Origin: Setophaga petechia
Taxonomy: Eukaryota > Chordata > Aves > Passeriformes > Parulidae
DNA: 64,000 bases
Direction: 5' to 3'
NCBI GenBank assembly: GCA_024362935.1
Contig: JANCRA010000008.1
Location: 33,636,557-33,700,556 of the forward strand
Below are positions 49,070 to 62,357 of this stretch, piece by piece. The notes below the pieces were generated by a model that did no database searches, was not told where the DNA came from, and was given only the letters and a program-made list of their open reading frames with translations. The translations under genes were made by a program, and so were the position numbers. The number at the start of each line of letters is the position of its first letter. Within the stretch, counting starts at the first letter, position 1.

Positions 49070-52000
49070 CCCCCCCCTACCTCACCTGCATCCAGTTCAT
49101 TCTACTCCCCATCTCTTAGAAACACACATTTATGAATAATCAACAATATTTAAGTTAATTACATACTTTTCATGAATTTTGTTTGCAGCAACAGCAAGAA
49201 TTTCCTTCCACCAATATCAACGTAACATCAGCAGCAAACACACTATAGATACGCTCCCAGCTTCCTGGATTTGAAAGGTATGGGGCTAGAGGGAGAGCCC
49301 TGATGGTGTGTGAGCATTGCTAAACAGCAGTCAAAATGCTGGTGTAGCACCAGCACTTCTATAGCTGCAAAGCATAGCACTGTACAAGCTGCCATGAAGA
49401 ATCATTATTCCAACCCAGGCAGACTCTCTGCAATATCATTCTTATATCAACAGAGATAAATTTGTGAATTCATGGTGTACCTTGCTTGCTCATCTCTGAT
49501 TTGAGCTAAGAGCTAAGTAAGAAATACTGTAGGAATGGCTATGAAAAGAGTAATAAATGGGGCCATGTGAATGCACTGACAGGAGCAGCCATTCCATCTG
49601 TACTCTTTGATGTACTTTATGAAGCTGATAACAATGTCAAATTTTATTTTCCCTGTAGTATTCTTGCTGCCTTGTTAGTGTGTTAATGTCTTCTGTTTGA
49701 GCATTATGGCAAGCTCTTTGGGGGTTGTGAATTTAAAGTATGGGTATGCTATAATATTTTAATGGTGCCATATCAACAAATATCAAGCATTTGTCTACCA
49801 AAAGCAAAGTGCTGATAGCTATCAATTAGTCCCTAGCTGATGTTCAGAGGGTCTTATTTGCTTCTTAGGCCAAGTGAGAGACAGTTGATATGAATGATAT
49901 CTAGGTTTTATTTGGTGTTTGTGCATTACTCTTATTTCTCCACTTTGAGATCATTTGCCAGACAGAATGCAGCAGAGCTCCTGGAGGCAGAGTTTGGTGA
50001 TTCTTCAAAGAGTGTTTTTACTGGTTCTTGTTGAGAACTGTTCTATGTCCATGAAAAATCAGCGATACTTTTGAGATATTCATCAGAGAAATAAAAACAT
50101 GATAGATGACTGTAAATTATTTGTAAGCCAGTATTTCTAATACAAAACCACCTGAAATAATATTTTATCTTGAAATTTTTTTAACTAGCTTTTTGCTTTC
50201 TGCAGCTTTCACTGCTCCTTCATTCAAGAACTGGAAATCACCTCTCTCTTTTGGCCAGTTTAAGATATTTCCTTCAGAATTCAATTCCTGGGAGTTTTGT
50301 ATTTTCTTGATGTCTTTGGAGTCTCAAGGTAAAAGGAGGTAAAAAAGATTGCAGGTAGAATGAGCTACAAAATAGAAGATTTTTTTTTTTAAGCTGCCAG
50401 TGAAATCATTAGGTGGCCAAACAGAAAGTATTGTAGGTAAGATAGATCATGCTAAGGTCAAAGCAAATACAAATTACTAGACATTTCCATTTTTTTATTA
50501 GAATCTCATTTGATTGGTAGCTTAGCTATGTAAAATAAAAAAATATGTCTCTTATTTGAATAAAGAATCATAGATAGTAGTGATTCTGTACAGAAAGGTA
50601 GTAAAATATGGCTTCTGTATGCTGTAAGAAACCCTTAAAGATATCAGTATTTATTGCATAAACACTCTGGCAGAGCAAATAGTCGGGAGACTTTATAGCA
50701 ACAAAGGTTTCAAAGACTGCAGATCATCTTCATTAAAAAAGTTTCTTGGAGTGGCTGTGTGGATTCCCTTCCTGAGAATTTTCCACTTCAGAGGGTGTGA
50801 GACCTTGCACTTGTTGTCCTTTTGTTCCTGAAGACTTCAGCTTTCTCCACAGTATTGGCAGTTCTCCACATGATTTAGGGAGATGGTAACTGCCGAGTGG
50901 GTCAAGTCTTCCATTATTAAATTGTGTTAATACTTCTAATTGATCCAGGATTCCTGTTTCTTATCTAGAAGAAAAAAAAAATCTTACAAATCAGATGAAA
51001 AACCCAATAAAGCCTCACACTTACTGATGCCAAATGTGAAGAAATATGTATAGTTGAATTTCTTTGCTATTCACATTGTTGATAATCATGAGAGTATATC
51101 CTCCCTGAGGTGTCTGGAACAAACCAACGGAATTGGGATATAAAGTGTTTTCTTCAAATTTTGTGTTTTTCTTTTCTCATTTTAACAGTACTTCTAGTTC
51201 TTTGTGCTGGCTGAAAAACAAAATCTACAAGCCAGGTAAGCCTGCAGCTATTATCATATTAGTTTTCAGACACTGGTAAAATGTGTTGTGAAGACAGAAA
51301 ATTCAAATCCTGATTATTTCTTGTGTGAGAGAAATGTCATGAAATAATTTTGTTGATATTTATTACTGAGAAAACATAGCATATTAGATTTAGACTTCTA
51401 AGATCTTTTGGAAAAGGATTAAAAGGTGTTGAGATTGGGTATAATTTCCTGTTTGTATCATCAAGAACTATGCAGGACATTGGATAATGGTCGAAATGAT
51501 CTCCTTTGAGTGGTAGGAGACATAATGGGTTTTAAAGAAGGAAGAATATGGTGAGAGAAATAAAATTTATTAGTCGGGAGACCCCCTGTCCTCTTAGAGA
51601 AATGTTTTCCTTTTGGCATGGCACTGAAATCTCCTTTGTGGACTTATTATGTGCACAACTGCAATAGATTGGTGCATTAATAGACAAGAGGATTTAAAGG
51701 CTTAAGAGACATGAAAACATTCCTACAAATACTGATATCTGATAAGCATGCAAGGTTGGGGAAGAGCAGTAAAGTGGTTAAGGATGGTGAGCTAGAAGAC
51801 GAAAAAATCATCTTGAGAAAAATGGGAGAAGAAATTTTCTTGGTGTGAAAATTATTTATAGAATATAATTTTTTGAAGCCTCATGCTACAGGAAATTAAT
51901 ATACTGAAGATTTCAGCTCTAAGTTACTTTCTAATAGTAACTCCCCAAAAATTTATGTACCAAGATACGAAAATTAAAATGATGCCATTTATCTAGGGAT

Positions 52001-53589
52001 ATCATAAGAAATAAAATGCATGCATTTGAAACTTTTGCCTAAAAGTCTTTTGATATTATTTCTATTCCTTTGAGAAGTTTTAAAGATCCTGTCCAAACAC
52101 TGTTGATAGTCAAGGTCTATATGAGACTTTAAAAGGGCATATACTTTTCTAGAATTGCTGAGATGGTACAGTTCAAATAAAGATATTTTAGACCCTGAAA
52201 TTATTATTTCTCTAGATGGACACAACTAAGTTTTTTACTTTTGAGGATTTAGAACCTTGGCTGAAACTTGGAATTTTTTTATTTTAAATTCATTTTCTTG
52301 TATATTAAGTCTGCTGCAATGAACTGTGGCTGTTGTGATTGAACTTAGACAGTTTGGTAAATGTGGTTTTCCTTAAGTTTATAATTTGATCTTTATCACA
52401 TTTGTTTTTAAGAATCTCTAATCACTAATTATAATGATACTTTACCTAAAAACGTGGCACCTCTTGGGCTTTTGAATTGCAAGCAGACAGTTTCTTAGAA
52501 GTCATCATTAAAGCTGTGTAAAAAAAATAGTTGGTCTGTGGTCCTGACAAAGAAGAAAATAGATAAATGCTCAATTTGAAATTATTAATGAAAAATAAAT
52601 AGAAAAATATTTGTTATCTTGACTGGTGTTAAGATAAAGAGGGACTTCTTTATCAGTTCAGATTAAGAAGGCATAAATGTATGTGACTTGATCAAGCTAG
52701 AATGATTTAAAATTCCTTTTGTACATATAAACCTGCTCATTGTCATCTCCCTTGATACTAAGGTTGCTGATTTGAATCATCAGTCCTTCAGCAAAGGGGC
52801 TTGTGGAAGCATCAATGAGATCAATGATTCCTCTAAGCAGTCCATGGGTGTACCATGTTTTACCCCAGCTGGGTTTGAATTACCCACTATTATTGTGTTT
52901 GTGACTTCTGCAGTGAGAAGCATATGTTTTGCTTAGAGGCTGTAAAGGCCTCTTCAGCAAGCTTTTCTAGGCACTGTGTTTCCTTCTGGGGTGTCCTCTA
53001 CCTAAGACAGGTCCTTGTCTAATTAAGAGAGGTCCTGTTTTCTTCTATAGTAATGTTTGCCCAACTTTGGGCCTCTGTGTTCCATTCTCTGTTCTCACCA
53101 TTTGATTGCACAGTGGAGCAGAGCAGCAAAGAAAACAGAGATTTCGTATAAATCTCATAAATGCCACTGTTTTAAAGAGAAATCTGGTGGCCACTGATGT
53201 AGCTGAGGAAAAACCCAGTCAGAGATCTAACTTGGGTGAGACAGCAATGGTTTATAAATTGTGCTGGGATAAACCCTGGAGTTGAAGCACTAGTTCTACA
53301 TTTAATTTAGAAACATATCCAAGAACAGTTTAAAACTTATTAGTAGTGATACTGACAATAGTTTTGCTTTAATCATCAGGGAAGTAATTGGATAATTTCA
53401 GACTTTAAAGGTAATTCACTTGATTAAAGTAAACGGCTTATCTTTTCCCTTCCCCTCTACCTAGAGGAAAACAAATAAACAATTAAATAAAGTATAATGA
53501 GAAATAATTCTTCTTGATTCTCCTTCTTTCCATTGACTTTGCTAAAAATTCCCCAAACTGTAATTCAGTTTGTGTCCATTGCCTGTCCA
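49070..53589. other. Non-coding DNA with possible exons
   Basis: No gene is supported on its own evidence. Two plus-strand segments (50206-50328 and 51189-51235) have good splice-site sequences on both sides and one open frame each; they are described in the findings. Otherwise this is unremarkable A+T-rich DNA. Confidence 0.5.
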
Positions 53590-54215
53590 TTCTCAGTGGG
53601 CTCCACTGAGAAAAGCCTGGCTCCATCTCCTTTGCAACCTCCTTTTGGGTCTCTGTATGCACTAATAAGGTCTGTCACAGGAGTTCATGCCTCTGATCAT
53701 CATCCTCTGGGCCTGGCCATTTCTACCCACCTCCCTGTCTATTTGTCCAGTCCGTACTCCAACAGCTTCTCTGTGAGCATCTTACAGGAGACCTTTCTGA
53801 GGTCCAGATAGTCAATATCTACTGCTCTCTTCTCATCTACAAACCCAGACATTTTATGACATATTAGAAGTCAATCAAATTGGTAAAGCATGGTTTCCCC
53901 TTGGGGGACATTGTCCTGCTGACTAGTCCTGATGACCTTGATGTCTTTCATATATCTAGAAATATTTTCCAGGATTAGCAGCTCCATCACCTTTCCAGGG
54001 ACTTAGGTGAGGCTGGCTGGCCTGTAGTTCCCTTAATTGTCCTTCTTGCCCTCCTTAGCAATATGACAACTGGCTTTCCTCCAGTCTTTAGATATTTCTT
54101 TCAGTCAGCATAATCAATAAGATTATTGAAAATGGCCTTTCAATGACATCTGCCAGTTTTTTCAGCACATGTGGTTATCCCATTAGGACCCATGGACTTA
54201 TGTATGTATACTGGA
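53590..54215 (-). mobile_element. CR1 LINE relic with ORF2 reverse-transcriptase segment, minus strand
   Basis: Plus-strand positions 53600-53690 (CACTGAGAAAAGCCTGGCTC and the following CTTTGCAACCTCC) match part of the antisense CR1 3' end. From about 53700 the antisense of ORF2 follows, through GAGGTCCAGATAGTCAATATC, CATCACCTTTCCAGGGACTT, GGCTGGCCTGTAGTTCCCTT and CCCATTAGGACCCATGGACTT. This is a partial, internally deleted and frame-broken LINE copy. Confidence 0.85.
53700..54215 (-). pseudogene. CR1 ORF2 reverse-transcriptase remnant
   Basis: On the minus strand, ACTATCTGGACCTCAGAAAG at about 53788-53810 translates to YLDLRK, corresponding to the 'YLDFSKAFD' segment of the reverse-transcriptase palm in CR1. 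The upstream part near 54.19 kb corresponds to the 'KSMGPDGI' segment. In the intact element this enzyme copies the LINE RNA at the nicked target. Here the frame is interrupted and conserved residues after YLD are changed (the AFD part reads VSC), so it is inactive. Confidence 0.75.
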
Positions 54216-54349
54216 AAACATCTTTGAAAGGAACTGCTAAAGCTGAACTCTCACTTTCCCACTCTCAGCAGGCTCTGTACCCAGCCAGGGACACAAAGCT
54301 GTCATTTAATACCTTTCCAAGGTCATCTCTTTCCAACTCCTTGCAGTGA

Positions 54350-54556
54350 GCAGCGAGGGTCATTTTTGACTAGATCAAGTTGCTCTTTTCAACCTGACCT
54401 GGAATTTTTCTAGTGATGGGGCATTTACCACCTGTCTAGGCAACCTGCTCCAGTTTTCACCACCACCCTCACTGTAAAAAATTGCCTTCTTATATATAAT
54501 CTAAATAGACACTCCTTCACTTTGAAACCATTACCCCTTTTCCTATTGCAACAGGC
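54350..54556 (-). mobile_element. Second CR1 3'-end fragment, minus strand
   Basis: The plus strand carries the antisense CR1 3' end: GACTAGATCAAGTTGCTC, TTTCAACCTGACCTGGAA, AGTGATGGGGCATTTACCAC, TAGGCAACCTGCTCCAGTTT, CACCACCCTCACTGTAAAAA and ending with CCATTACCCCTTTTCCTATT. It lies on the 5' side of the previous CR1 relic, in the same orientation, so there are two separate insertions. Confidence 0.9.
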
Positions 54557-55802
54557 CGTAATAAGTTTTCCCCCTAATTCACATTCTTAATAGAAAGTTA
54601 AAAAGCTGCAAAAAATCAAAGCAATAAATATAATTCGGTGAAAGATACTACCCCAAAACTTGACTTCAGTAATTACATATAATTTTTGGTTTTTTGCAGA
54701 TACAGAAGTTTATTGTCTGAAACAGAAATTCAGGGGGCACAACAGCAGCAGCCAGACTTTATCTTGTAAGTTTGGAGACGTTGTAAGAAAAAGCAGTATT
54801 GGAGGAATGCCACAGTGCAAGACCCATTTTAGCATGAAGCAGAACTAGAGACAGTGAGACAAGAATTTTAACACATTCCCCTGTGAAGTAACTTAGGGGA
54901 TTTAAATGACAGTGTCGTGGAAATGCTATTACAAGGAGGCAATAGCTCTGTGTTCAGACTGACCTCACAAAGCCTCCATGCTTCAAGCACCTGAACCAAA
55001 AATAGCTATTGTTTGAAAATAGCAGCAGCAACTGGAAAGGTCACTCCAAATTATTAACATCATTGCCCCCCTCTGCCCTGTGTTGAAAAATATTATAAAG
55101 AAATTTTGAAAATTACCTTTTTTCTCTTCACTATGGTTAACAATAAATAGATTTTAAAATTTTTATTTATGTATTTTGGTGGAAAAAGGGAAGACATTTT
55201 AACTTAATTTATTCTTCCCTGACTTTCCAAGACTTAATTAAAGTCTTGTCATTTTGAGATGATAGGGCAAAAACGATGGAGTTTTGTAGTCAAAATCCGT
55301 GTTATGCAATCTGAGAGGTGCTGTGAGCTAAAAATGTCTTCCTTGGAAGCTGGGCCACTTGGGCACTAGTCCTGCCACTGAACTTGTAGCTTTTACAGAA
55401 TGGATTAGCTTTCACAGCAGGAGCTTGAGATCATCCTCTTTTAGCCAGTGGTCAAGACACTTGGGCAGTGAAAAGTATGAGCTGTGAATTCTCCATCCCT
55501 CAGGCTGAGCAGTAAATAGGATCTTTGTCTCCCATAACCTGATGTAAAACTATTATTTCCAAACTGTTAATTGCTTATTCATTGGGCAAAATAATTTCAA
55601 AAGATAGCTTTGGTTTTTTAATTACTTGAATCTTATGATATGTCTGGGTTGAAACAATGAGCCATTTCAAGTCAACTGTACTTTTGACAAATACACCACC
55701 CTGCCCCATAATATTTTATTTTTTTGAGGGAGGGCAGGGAGTGGTTTGGGGTTTTGTTTTGACAGCTTCTGGTACTAATATCTTTCTGTCTTGATGCTAG
55801 AC

Positions 55803-55820
55803 AAAAAAAAAAAAAAAAAA
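55803..55820. repeat. Poly-A tract (18 A)
   Basis: An uninterrupted run of 18 A. No retroposed sequence ending in it was recognised. Confidence 0.9.
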
Positions 55821-57079
55821 GAGACATACCATTTTTCTTTTTAAGGGACTGGCAGAAGTCCAGATCCATGAGTAATACAGTCAGTGAGTCATGAGTTGAA
55901 CCATTTCTATGGTTCCTTACCAAATACCTGTAATTCATGTGAATTCACAAGTGAGGAAAAGGCTATAGATTTTATTCTACTGCATTAAAATAAGAAGACA
56001 AGTTCAAGACATTTTGTATACTTGGATGTTAGCATTTGTAAAATGGCTGATGCAAAAAGCCAGCACAGAATCTGTATTTCTAGCAAAGTTACTTCACTTT
56101 TCACTGTCATGGTACTGAGATTGAAGAGACCTGTAGGCTAAGAGGAGCTCAGCCTCTGGTCACCTGGGTTGCTCTCTGCTGCCCATCATGGGCTTTATCT
56201 CTGTCTCTCCATTGTTCTTCATAAAAAAATTAGTGAATCTTCAGAGATTTAGTTAAATGTTTTAAGTGGGTGCTTTGAGACTTTTTTTTTTGGTTAAAAA
56301 AAATAATTACAGCATCTGATTTAGTGAAATGTTCATCTCTTTCTAAAAATATGCTCTTATAAGGAAAGATTGTCTATATTTCCATATTCATGGAAATCAG
56401 ATGCAGAACTCCTGTCATACTGATGAAACTTCAGCTTCAATATTTTTCCTAGCTCAACTCTGAAAATATATCTCTATGTCTCTCTCTGCTACTGATTCTT
56501 CTTCCTCCCACAAGTAGATCCAATTAGAAAAGCCATCATATTGATGTAGTATGGGCAGACATAGATTTGCAATGACAACAAAAGTATAAAAGAGATGCCA
56601 CTATTTTCAGCCCTTTTAAGAAGAAAAAATTGAAGTGAGTGAATGCTGTTTGTAGGGCTAAAAATGTAGCCCTCTGACAATAATTGGGATCCTTGGGATT
56701 CTACAAGAAGATAGGGGGATTATCTGCTACTTAAGCCATTGCAGGTATGCTGCTGAGTACACAACTGAAAACCAGAATAAAAGCATTATCATTAGTTCAC
56801 AGCTCTTAGCAATCACCTCTTATCCAGCTTTTGTTTACTGCTCCTCTTATTTATTTGTCTGTGTTCTGTGTATGCAGCAGTCAAATTGCTGCAACAGATA
56901 CTTAAAAAAATGCAGGGCTACACTAGAAGTTTGACCTTGCTATGCCTCATGATGGAAAATTCTGGTCACATATACAGAATATTTATGTAATTAGCAAACG
57001 CAGGATATGATTTACCAGGTAAAAATTACCTATAGTTAATTTTAGTATTTTTTCTGGAGTCCAGTGCTGGCTTTAGCTC

Positions 57080-57099
57080 CTCTCTCTCTCTCTCTCTCT
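57080..57099. repeat. (CT)n microsatellite, about 10 units
   Basis: A perfect CT dinucleotide repeat on the plus strand. Confidence 0.9.
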
Positions 57100-57990
57100 T
57101 TAATTTATTTCTCTTCATTCACCCTAGAGCTTATTCAAAATCCACCACCATATGTTTATACCAGAAGACAAGGAGCTAGCTTATTCCAATTTCCATTCTG
57201 TATGTATCATTTACTAATAGAACTTTCTAAATTTTTTCAGACCCTTTGAGGTTATGACATTCCTTTTCAACTGTGAGCATCTAGGAATCCTCAGTACTCC
57301 CTTCCCCTTTGAGGTGGGACACCACAAGAACTCTGAAAGATTTTTTATCTGGTGTTATTACTGGAGTCAACATTAAAATGACATGTACAGAAAGAGATTT
57401 ATGACTCCTTATATATAAGTTGCTGTAGAGGTTATGAAACTTATTCTGTAAACTGAACTGCTTAATAAAACAGCCATATCTTCACTGCTAAAGACAGCTT
57501 CCTTTGAGAAAGCCAACTGAAAACAGTTATCAAAATTTAAAATTTTAATTGAAGAAAACATGGGGGTGACTTGTCATCTTAGTCTTGCTTTTTATGATTG
57601 GCATAGGTCTCCTGCCTGTTTTACCTTTACTAAAAAAAACCTCCATAAACACCCAAAACCTGTTATACTCTTTCTGTTAAAAATTTTGGGAAAATTCAGT
57701 TAAATGCTTATAAAAGTAACGTACAGAAAAATCTCTTACAAATTAGTCAGTCAATATTTAATTGCTGACAAAATTTGAACCAACAATTGATACTTTCATG
57801 TCACTTAAACCAAGGTGTTTCTCAAGCTTTCTATTTATGAACTAGGTCTAAGCTCCCATAGTTTATATTTCGGGGTTTCATCTTTGTCCAGAAATACCAT
57901 CTATAAACATCCTGGGCTGGTTTGGACTCGAGTAAAATTAAATTTTTCATAATACCTACTTTGGGATTAGGTTTTGGATTTGTGGTAGAA

Positions 57991-58102
57991 ACCAATGAGT
58001 CTTCTCACTTCTGTGTTTCCAATTCTGTTCTCCCATCCTGCTGGAGGGAGTGAGCGAGCAGCTGAGTGGTGCTTAGTTGACAGCTGGGGTTATACTCTGA
58101 CA
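57991..58102 (-). mobile_element. ERVL-type LTR 5' fragment (second family), minus strand
   Basis: Read on the plus strand, the segment runs CCAATGAGTCTTCTCACTTC, CCCATCCTGCTGGAGGGAGT, GAGCGAGCAGCTGAGTGGTG, CTTAGTTGACAGCTGGGGTT and ends CTGACA. This is the reverse complement of the first ~110 bp of the widespread avian ERVL LTR that begins with TGTC and a 'GGTTTAACCCCAGC' block. It is a fragment only, with no coding sequence. The family recognition is from memory. Confidence 0.7.
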
Positions 58103-61100
58103 GATCATTAAATAGAACCTGCCTAAGAAATAAAATCTGGTAAAGCTGATAGAGCATGACTTCTGTCCATAATACTTTTTACACCTTGCCTTGATTGTCT
58201 ACGTGTGTTTTTTGGGTTTGTAGTGTACATTGTCCATAATGGGTCATAGAAAAGCTACTTGGGAATGGAAAGAGGGCTGAATGGAGTGATTTTGTTTTAT
58301 CACTTCCCTGTATGAAGAGAATTATGGCGTGCCTCTCTGGTTTGGAGATCAAAAACATAAAAAGGCTGAGAATATGGTATTTTCTGTGCGAATAGGGCTT
58401 GAGGATAAAGGATGACTATTGTGTTGGTAGACTTCAGAGTGGCCTGAGATGTAGAAATGCTTTCCTTCATACGACATAATACTGAGATGTTATTCCTCTA
58501 AAATAGTTTTACACTGCTATTACTTTTGAAATTCTATTTTCTGTATTCCCCGATAATGTTTCCCTTTGATCAACTTTTACATTACTGACAAACTCTTTGC
58601 TTGCTATTTTGAAATAATATCTTCTAGAATAAAGGAATTGATTCTGGAAGAGGGGTGATGAGGGATAGAAAGGTGGAGATTCAAGGTTTTTATGTTTAAA
58701 TGTTAATATTCTTTCTAGTTTATACATCTATATTTGTTTATAGCTAGCTCAGTTACTGAAATAACATACACAATATTTAATCTAAATAAATTAATATGTT
58801 ATTGAAATAAAGTAGCTCATGTCAATGTGTCTTAGGTTGAGCTATTATTTTAGTTGAATTACTCTTCCTTTGACCCAGTTGATACTTCTTAGACACAATA
58901 AAGCCAGTTCATTCTACCTATTTAATCTCCTTTTTTTGTCCAGCTCCTTTTATGGTTTTTTTTTGTCTCAGTTTGCTGGCAGGTTTTTTCTTCTTTAGAC
59001 ATTCTGCCCAGTTCAGGGATTAAGTTTCTTTTATTATTGTTATATCATTCACATTATTGCTAAATTGATGCACATTTTGCAACTCTGTAGTTAGTGCTAA
59101 TGAGGAGGAGGATGAAGCTCTTCTTCAAGAGCACGTGGTTCTCATTTATTCAGCCAAGACCTCCATTGCCCCATATCCTCAGTAGACCATCCAGACATGA
59201 GAAGTCTGGTCTTGAAGTTTTTCTGCATTATTCATAGCATCAAGTGGTTGGTTGTTCAGATTGCAATTTACTATAATCAGTTCTCTGGGTCCTACATATC
59301 AAAAAGACTTTTAATTATTAAATACAAGGTTATACACAGGCTCATCTCCCAGAAGAATTTTAAAACTCACTAACTTATTTAAATTCCCTTAGAAGCTATG
59401 AGACCTATGAGCAGGATTAAGCAGTTCTTCAATTACCAGCATATATTACAAACACTTTTTTATTGTTTTCTCTTGAGTGGTAACCCCTTCTCTATCTGTG
59501 CTTTTCCTAAAAAAGCAAGAGGTTCTCTCTGCTTTGCCTTCCTCCATTAAAGTTTGTAAAATGCCAGGGTGCTGCCACTTATCAGTCCAAAGCTGTGTGA
59601 GGGCCCCCATATTTCCTTTGCAGCTCTAACTGTATACTCTAAAGTATGTCAGTTGTAGAGCATTTAAGTTTTACTGTTGAACTCCTAAACTCAAGACAGA
59701 CACCAATTTTTTTTTCCTTGTGAAAGGAGGTGGCTGGAATAGGAATGCAATGCTTAGCCTGAGGGTGAGTTTGCTTTCTTTGCTGTAGCACTGGTCTGGA
59801 TTTCTGAACTTAGGTGACAAAACCTGAGAGAGAACCATTCTTGCTGACCATTTATGACTCATTGTGGTGAAACTAGTGGAAACAAAAGCATCCACAAAAA
59901 AACCCCAAATCAAAACAATCCTTTGACAGCTTGTTCTTCCTTGTTGACTTGCACTTTCCCATTGATGCTTTCTCATTTTTTCCTTGGTCATTTGCTTTTT
60001 ACTTTACAGACCGCATCTGTTCCTTCTGTTCCTTTCCAACTTGTCTTTGGTAACCCCAAATTCAGCCCTGATACCTGCATGCAAGACTCAGCTCAATTCT
60101 GCTGAAGTGTAATGCACACAGAAGAGGGATATGTAAAGCATTAAAGAAAGTGTGATCCTATTTGACCCTTGAGCTCTTCTGCCAGAGGAGTGTTTTCCAT
60201 ATTTGATTTCAAAATGCAAAATATCCTCAAATACAGCACAGCTACTGTATACGTTATCTTTAAAATCTTATGTGACATTTGACAGGCCTGAGTATCACCA
60301 GTCACCCACTGTAAAGTAACACCACCAAAAACTGCTGTCACTTTTCCTGCAGCTGGAGAAATCCAGCTGTGGTAGTTTAAGGCAAACAGCTCTCAGCTTA
60401 AAGGTACCATCTCCCTGGCAGGAGCAGCTGAAGTAATATGTATTCATTTTTCAACTGCTCCAATTTAGAGCTGGCAGTGTTTGTGTGGCTGTGCTGGCCT
60501 TGTATCAGGTGGCAGTGCCCTACATGCTGGAGGCAACTGAGGCACTGGTGTGATCCCTTCTGCAAGGGACTGCTGGCAATTTGAAGAGAGGGAGCCATAC
60601 ATTTGTAACTGCTGCTGTAGCTGGAGCCTCCAGAGCTTCCAGTGTGCAGTTTATAATTGGGATTTATGAAAGTAGGAGTCAGAGGTCAGTATTCATTCAA
60701 ACCACTAATGTCATTCTTGTGATTTTAGCATTATTACAGATATTGTATGTATGATTACACATATTGTATTGTATGATTATTGCACATACTGTGTATGTGA
60801 CATACTGAAGAAAGCTTAAATATTTTCAAAATTTCACCTTCCCATTATATATTATTGCATGCCTTGGCAATTTTAATAGCTTTTTTAAAGCTTCTGAATT
60901 TATCACCATAGTTTTTAAACAAGTTGTCTTTTCAGGCACATAAAAATGCATATGTATATATATGCACATAAAAATGTATAAATACATAGAGCTTTATCTG
61001 TACATAAATGCAGATGAAAATACTTGGTTAAAACATAAGTAACATTGTAACTTGATTGCAGAAGTAGAGCAAAGGCTTTTTGGAATATTTGTAATTCCTT

Positions 61101-62299
61101 TTGCCCAGTGCAGATTATGTAAAATTGCGTTTCAAGGACTGATGGCAGTGTGATTAGCAGCAAAGTACACTGTAGTGGGAGGTCATAGAGGTTGAGTTCC
61201 CTCCCTGAAATCACTCAGTCTTGAAGGAAGTCTAAATGAGTTGAGCACTAATGCTTTAAAATCTCTTGGCTGGCCACCTGTCTGGGAAAGGGTAAAAACT
61301 GGTACTTGTCTGAGATTGGCTTGAAAATGGAATTGAGAGCCCAGAGTGATGCCCTTAAAAGAACGAAAAATAAATGTTGAATCAGGGGCAAGGCAGAATT
61401 AAATTTATTTGCTTATAATTCTACTTCCTTTAAAATACATTTTGGTTATGGAGAAAGTAAGATAGCAGTGGGTGTTGATAAAAACAACAACAACAAAGAG
61501 CCAGAAAACACCCACACATCTTTAAAGCAGAGGAATCAAAAGGAAAGCAATGCTCACAGCAGATAAGAGTCATGCAGTCTGCAGCATGTAGCAGTGGCTG
61601 GTTGTAGCACCTACTTTGGCTTGGCTCCCAGTGCAATCCCTCATGGTTTGGCTTCATCAGAAGTGTAGCACCAGAGAAAATCCCTTGAAGTGCTTCTAGC
61701 GAGGTCATTCAAAGAGCAGTGAGCTTAGATGTAGAAATGTGTGCTAGAGGAAAATAACCTCAAGAGTCATACAGTAGGGTTTTTGAACTAGACCTGTGAG
61801 ATTTAGGGGGACAAGTCTCATGATCTCTAATCTCTCATTTGCAGTTGTCTTTGCAGCATCAGTAAATGTCTGTTTGTCCTGCTAGAGAAGAGTTCCTAAG
61901 GCAGAGCAAAATATAAATGCTTCTGACAGCACACATTCAGAGAGACACACAATGAACTATCTCCCTGAACCTGCTCAGCTAGTTTATTTGAAACAGAGGA
62001 AAAATACAAAATTAAAACTAATGTAGTAACATTCCATAAGGGTTGGATCAGAGAGAATAGGATGAATATGTGTGTAGTTGAACTTAAGTAATGCCTTGCT
62101 GCCTGAGGAAGGAGGAATCTTGCTTGTGTTTTATCGCTCCCGGTTTTGGAGTCCTACCCTTACAAGATGCAGGAACCACAGAGGTTCCTTTTGGGATGTG
62201 GTCTGACTCACTAAGATGATAAAAAACACTAGTGGGTTTTTAAAAGTTGTTTTTATGTATTGCAATATGCCAAATCAGCTCGGAGGGAGGAGGGGAGAG
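58103..62299. other. Non-coding DNA, no gene seen
   Basis: Short open frames (for example 59671-59991 minus, 106 codons) have no domain. An imperfect tandem pattern of ATTGTATGTATGATTAC-like words lies at 60.73-60.80 kb and an AT/ATG-rich tract at 60.94-60.99 kb. No named repeat recognised. Confidence 0.55.
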
Positions 62300-62357
62300 A
62301 GATTTATTGGCTGGACCAGATGACCACCAAAGGTCCCTTCCAAGTTTTCTGATTCTG
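62300..62357 (+). mobile_element. CR1 LINE 3' terminal fragment, plus strand
   Basis: GGCTGGACCAGATGACCACC followed by AAAGGTCCCTTCCAAGTTTT and CTGATTCTG matches the sense-strand end of CR1 ('TTGGACTAGATGACC...AGGTCCCTTCCAACC...ATTCTATG'). About 58 bp remain. It is the only CR1 copy in the window on the plus strand. Confidence 0.75.

Larger units (their letters stand above)
54557..57990. other. Non-coding DNA, possible exon at 54700-54765
   Basis: No supported gene. The candidate exon at 54700-54765 is discussed in the findings. Simple repeats are listed separately. Confidence 0.5.

Noticed and set aside
49189..49277. Segment between TTTGCAG acceptor and GTATGG donor
   Set aside because: Stops occur in all three frames; only a noncoding exon would be possible and nothing else supports it.
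59671..59991. 106-codon minus-strand open frame
   Set aside because: No domain or family resemblance, and another frame overlaps it on the plus strand.
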